From Dehalococcoidales bacterium (GTDB lineage: Bacteria; Chloroflexota; Dehalococcoidia; Dehalococcoidales; RBG-16-60-22): a stretch of 6,228 nucleotides of DNA. The notes beneath the pieces are model-generated. The model had not been told where the DNA came from, did no database searches, and worked only from the letters and a program-made list of their open reading frames with translations. This document shows positions 5,774 through 6,228 of the stretch, piece by piece (the first letter of the stretch is position 1; every line of letters starts with the position of its first letter). A program made the position numbers and the translations under genes. The stretch spans positions 1 through 6,228 of the forward strand of contig JAUWZF010000072.1 of assembly GCA_030615475.1 (NCBI GenBank), written 5' to 3'.

Positions 5774-6228
5774 TTAATAGGTGATGTAACTCGGCAGAAA
5801 AGTGGCAATCTGAGGAAAAATTATCATTATAATCGTACAAATAATCAATGTAGCAAGAAAGGGGAATATTCCCTTAAAGATAGTCTCGATGGGTATATCC
5901 GGGGCAATACCCTTAATTACAAAGACATTTACCCCTACCGGCGGTGTGATTACCCCCATCTCGCCCACTAAGACTATTATTACCCCAAACCATATCAGGT
6001 CAATGTCGAGGGCGATAAGTACGGGGAAGATGATGGGGACGAGGAGCACGATTAGAGCCATAGCGTCCATAAAGAAGCCGCCTATGAAAAATACGAAGGC
6101 TATGACCCCGATAACACCCATTGGTGGCAGAGGAAGCCCCGCTATCCAGTCAGCTAACACGAAAGGTATCTTGGATATAGCCATAAAGTGACCGAAGATT
6201 ACCGCCCCGGTAATAATGAATAAAACCA
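5774..6228 (-). CDS. TRAP transporter large permease subunit (DctM family), C-terminal part, cut by window edge
   Basis: The final 150 residues of a TRAP transporter large (12-TM) permease; the open frame runs off the right edge, and the family is usually about 430 residues. The protein is the inner-membrane channel of a tripartite ATP-independent periplasmic transporter, which uses an ion gradient and a periplasmic binding protein to import organic acids. Seen: a hydrophobic segment at the edge (VLFIITGAVIFG), GGFFMDAMALIVLLVPIIFP (49-68), a membrane segment around 75-90, the family signature GEMGVITPPVGVNVFV (88-103), IETIFKGIFPF (113-123), and a last membrane helix to about 140. A methionine at 6184-6182 is internal, because coding sequence of the family continues upstream of it. 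The gene is co-oriented with the enzyme operon but 191 bp away. It may import the acid that the enzymes degrade; that link is inference. Binding-protein and small-permease genes are not in the window. Confidence 0.92.
   Translation of the reverse strand, partial: VLFIITGAVIFGHFMAISKIPFVLADWIAGLPLPPMGVIGVIAFVFFIGGFFMDAMALIVLLVPIIFPVLIALDIDLIWFGVIIVLVGEMGVITPPVGVNVFVIKGIAPDIPIETIFKGIFPFLATLIICTIIMIIFPQIATFLPSYITY

Noticed and set aside
6182..6184. ATG as the start of a 136-residue transporter protein
   Set aside because: The frame stays open upstream to the window edge and encodes typical TRAP permease sequence there, so the methionine is internal.

Overview
The window is a chromosomal or metagenomic fragment from a bacterium. 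All six recognisable genes lie on the minus strand, so they are transcribed from high to low coordinates. Good Shine-Dalgarno sequences, short intercistronic gaps and a TRAP transporter subunit point to Bacteria. The combination of TRAP transport, a SCP2-type thiolase with a DUF35 partner, a dehydrogenase-hydratase fusion and paired acyl-CoA dehydrogenases resembles anaerobic or marine acyl-CoA degraders such as Dehalococcoidia-like Chloroflexota or Desulfobacterota. That placement is an impression from protein style, not a demonstrated assignment.

Layout in the direction of transcription: (1) the C-terminal 150 residues of a TRAP transporter large permease, cut by the right edge (5774-6228); (2) a gene-free stretch of 191 bp that probably carries the promoter of the next operon (5583-5773); (3) a SCP2-type thiolase (4389-5582); (4) a DUF35 zinc-ribbon/OB-fold protein (3843-4355); (5) a 662-residue fusion of 3-hydroxyacyl-CoA dehydrogenase and enoyl-CoA hydratase (1806-3794); (6) an acyl-CoA dehydrogenase (615-1793); (7) a second, GTG-initiated acyl-CoA dehydrogenase, cut by the left edge (1-585). 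Gaps inside the block from thiolase to second dehydrogenase are 33, 48, 12 and 29 bp, so it is very probably one operon.

Together the five enzyme genes encode one full turn of a beta-oxidation spiral: dehydrogenation (the two dehydrogenases, perhaps as one heteromeric enzyme), hydration and NAD-dependent oxidation (both on the fusion protein), and thiolytic cleavage (thiolase plus DUF35). The gene order is the reverse of the reaction order. The layout recalls specialised systems such as the anaerobic toluene bbs operon (BbsA DUF35 and BbsB thiolase) and the actinobacterial steroid side-chain igr operon (FadE28/FadE29, DUF35, thiolase-like Ltp2), rather than generic fadBA. The substrate cannot be read from the sequence. 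No CoA ligase, CoA transferase or electron-transfer flavoprotein is visible here. No RNA gene, mobile element, CRISPR array or large repeat was seen.
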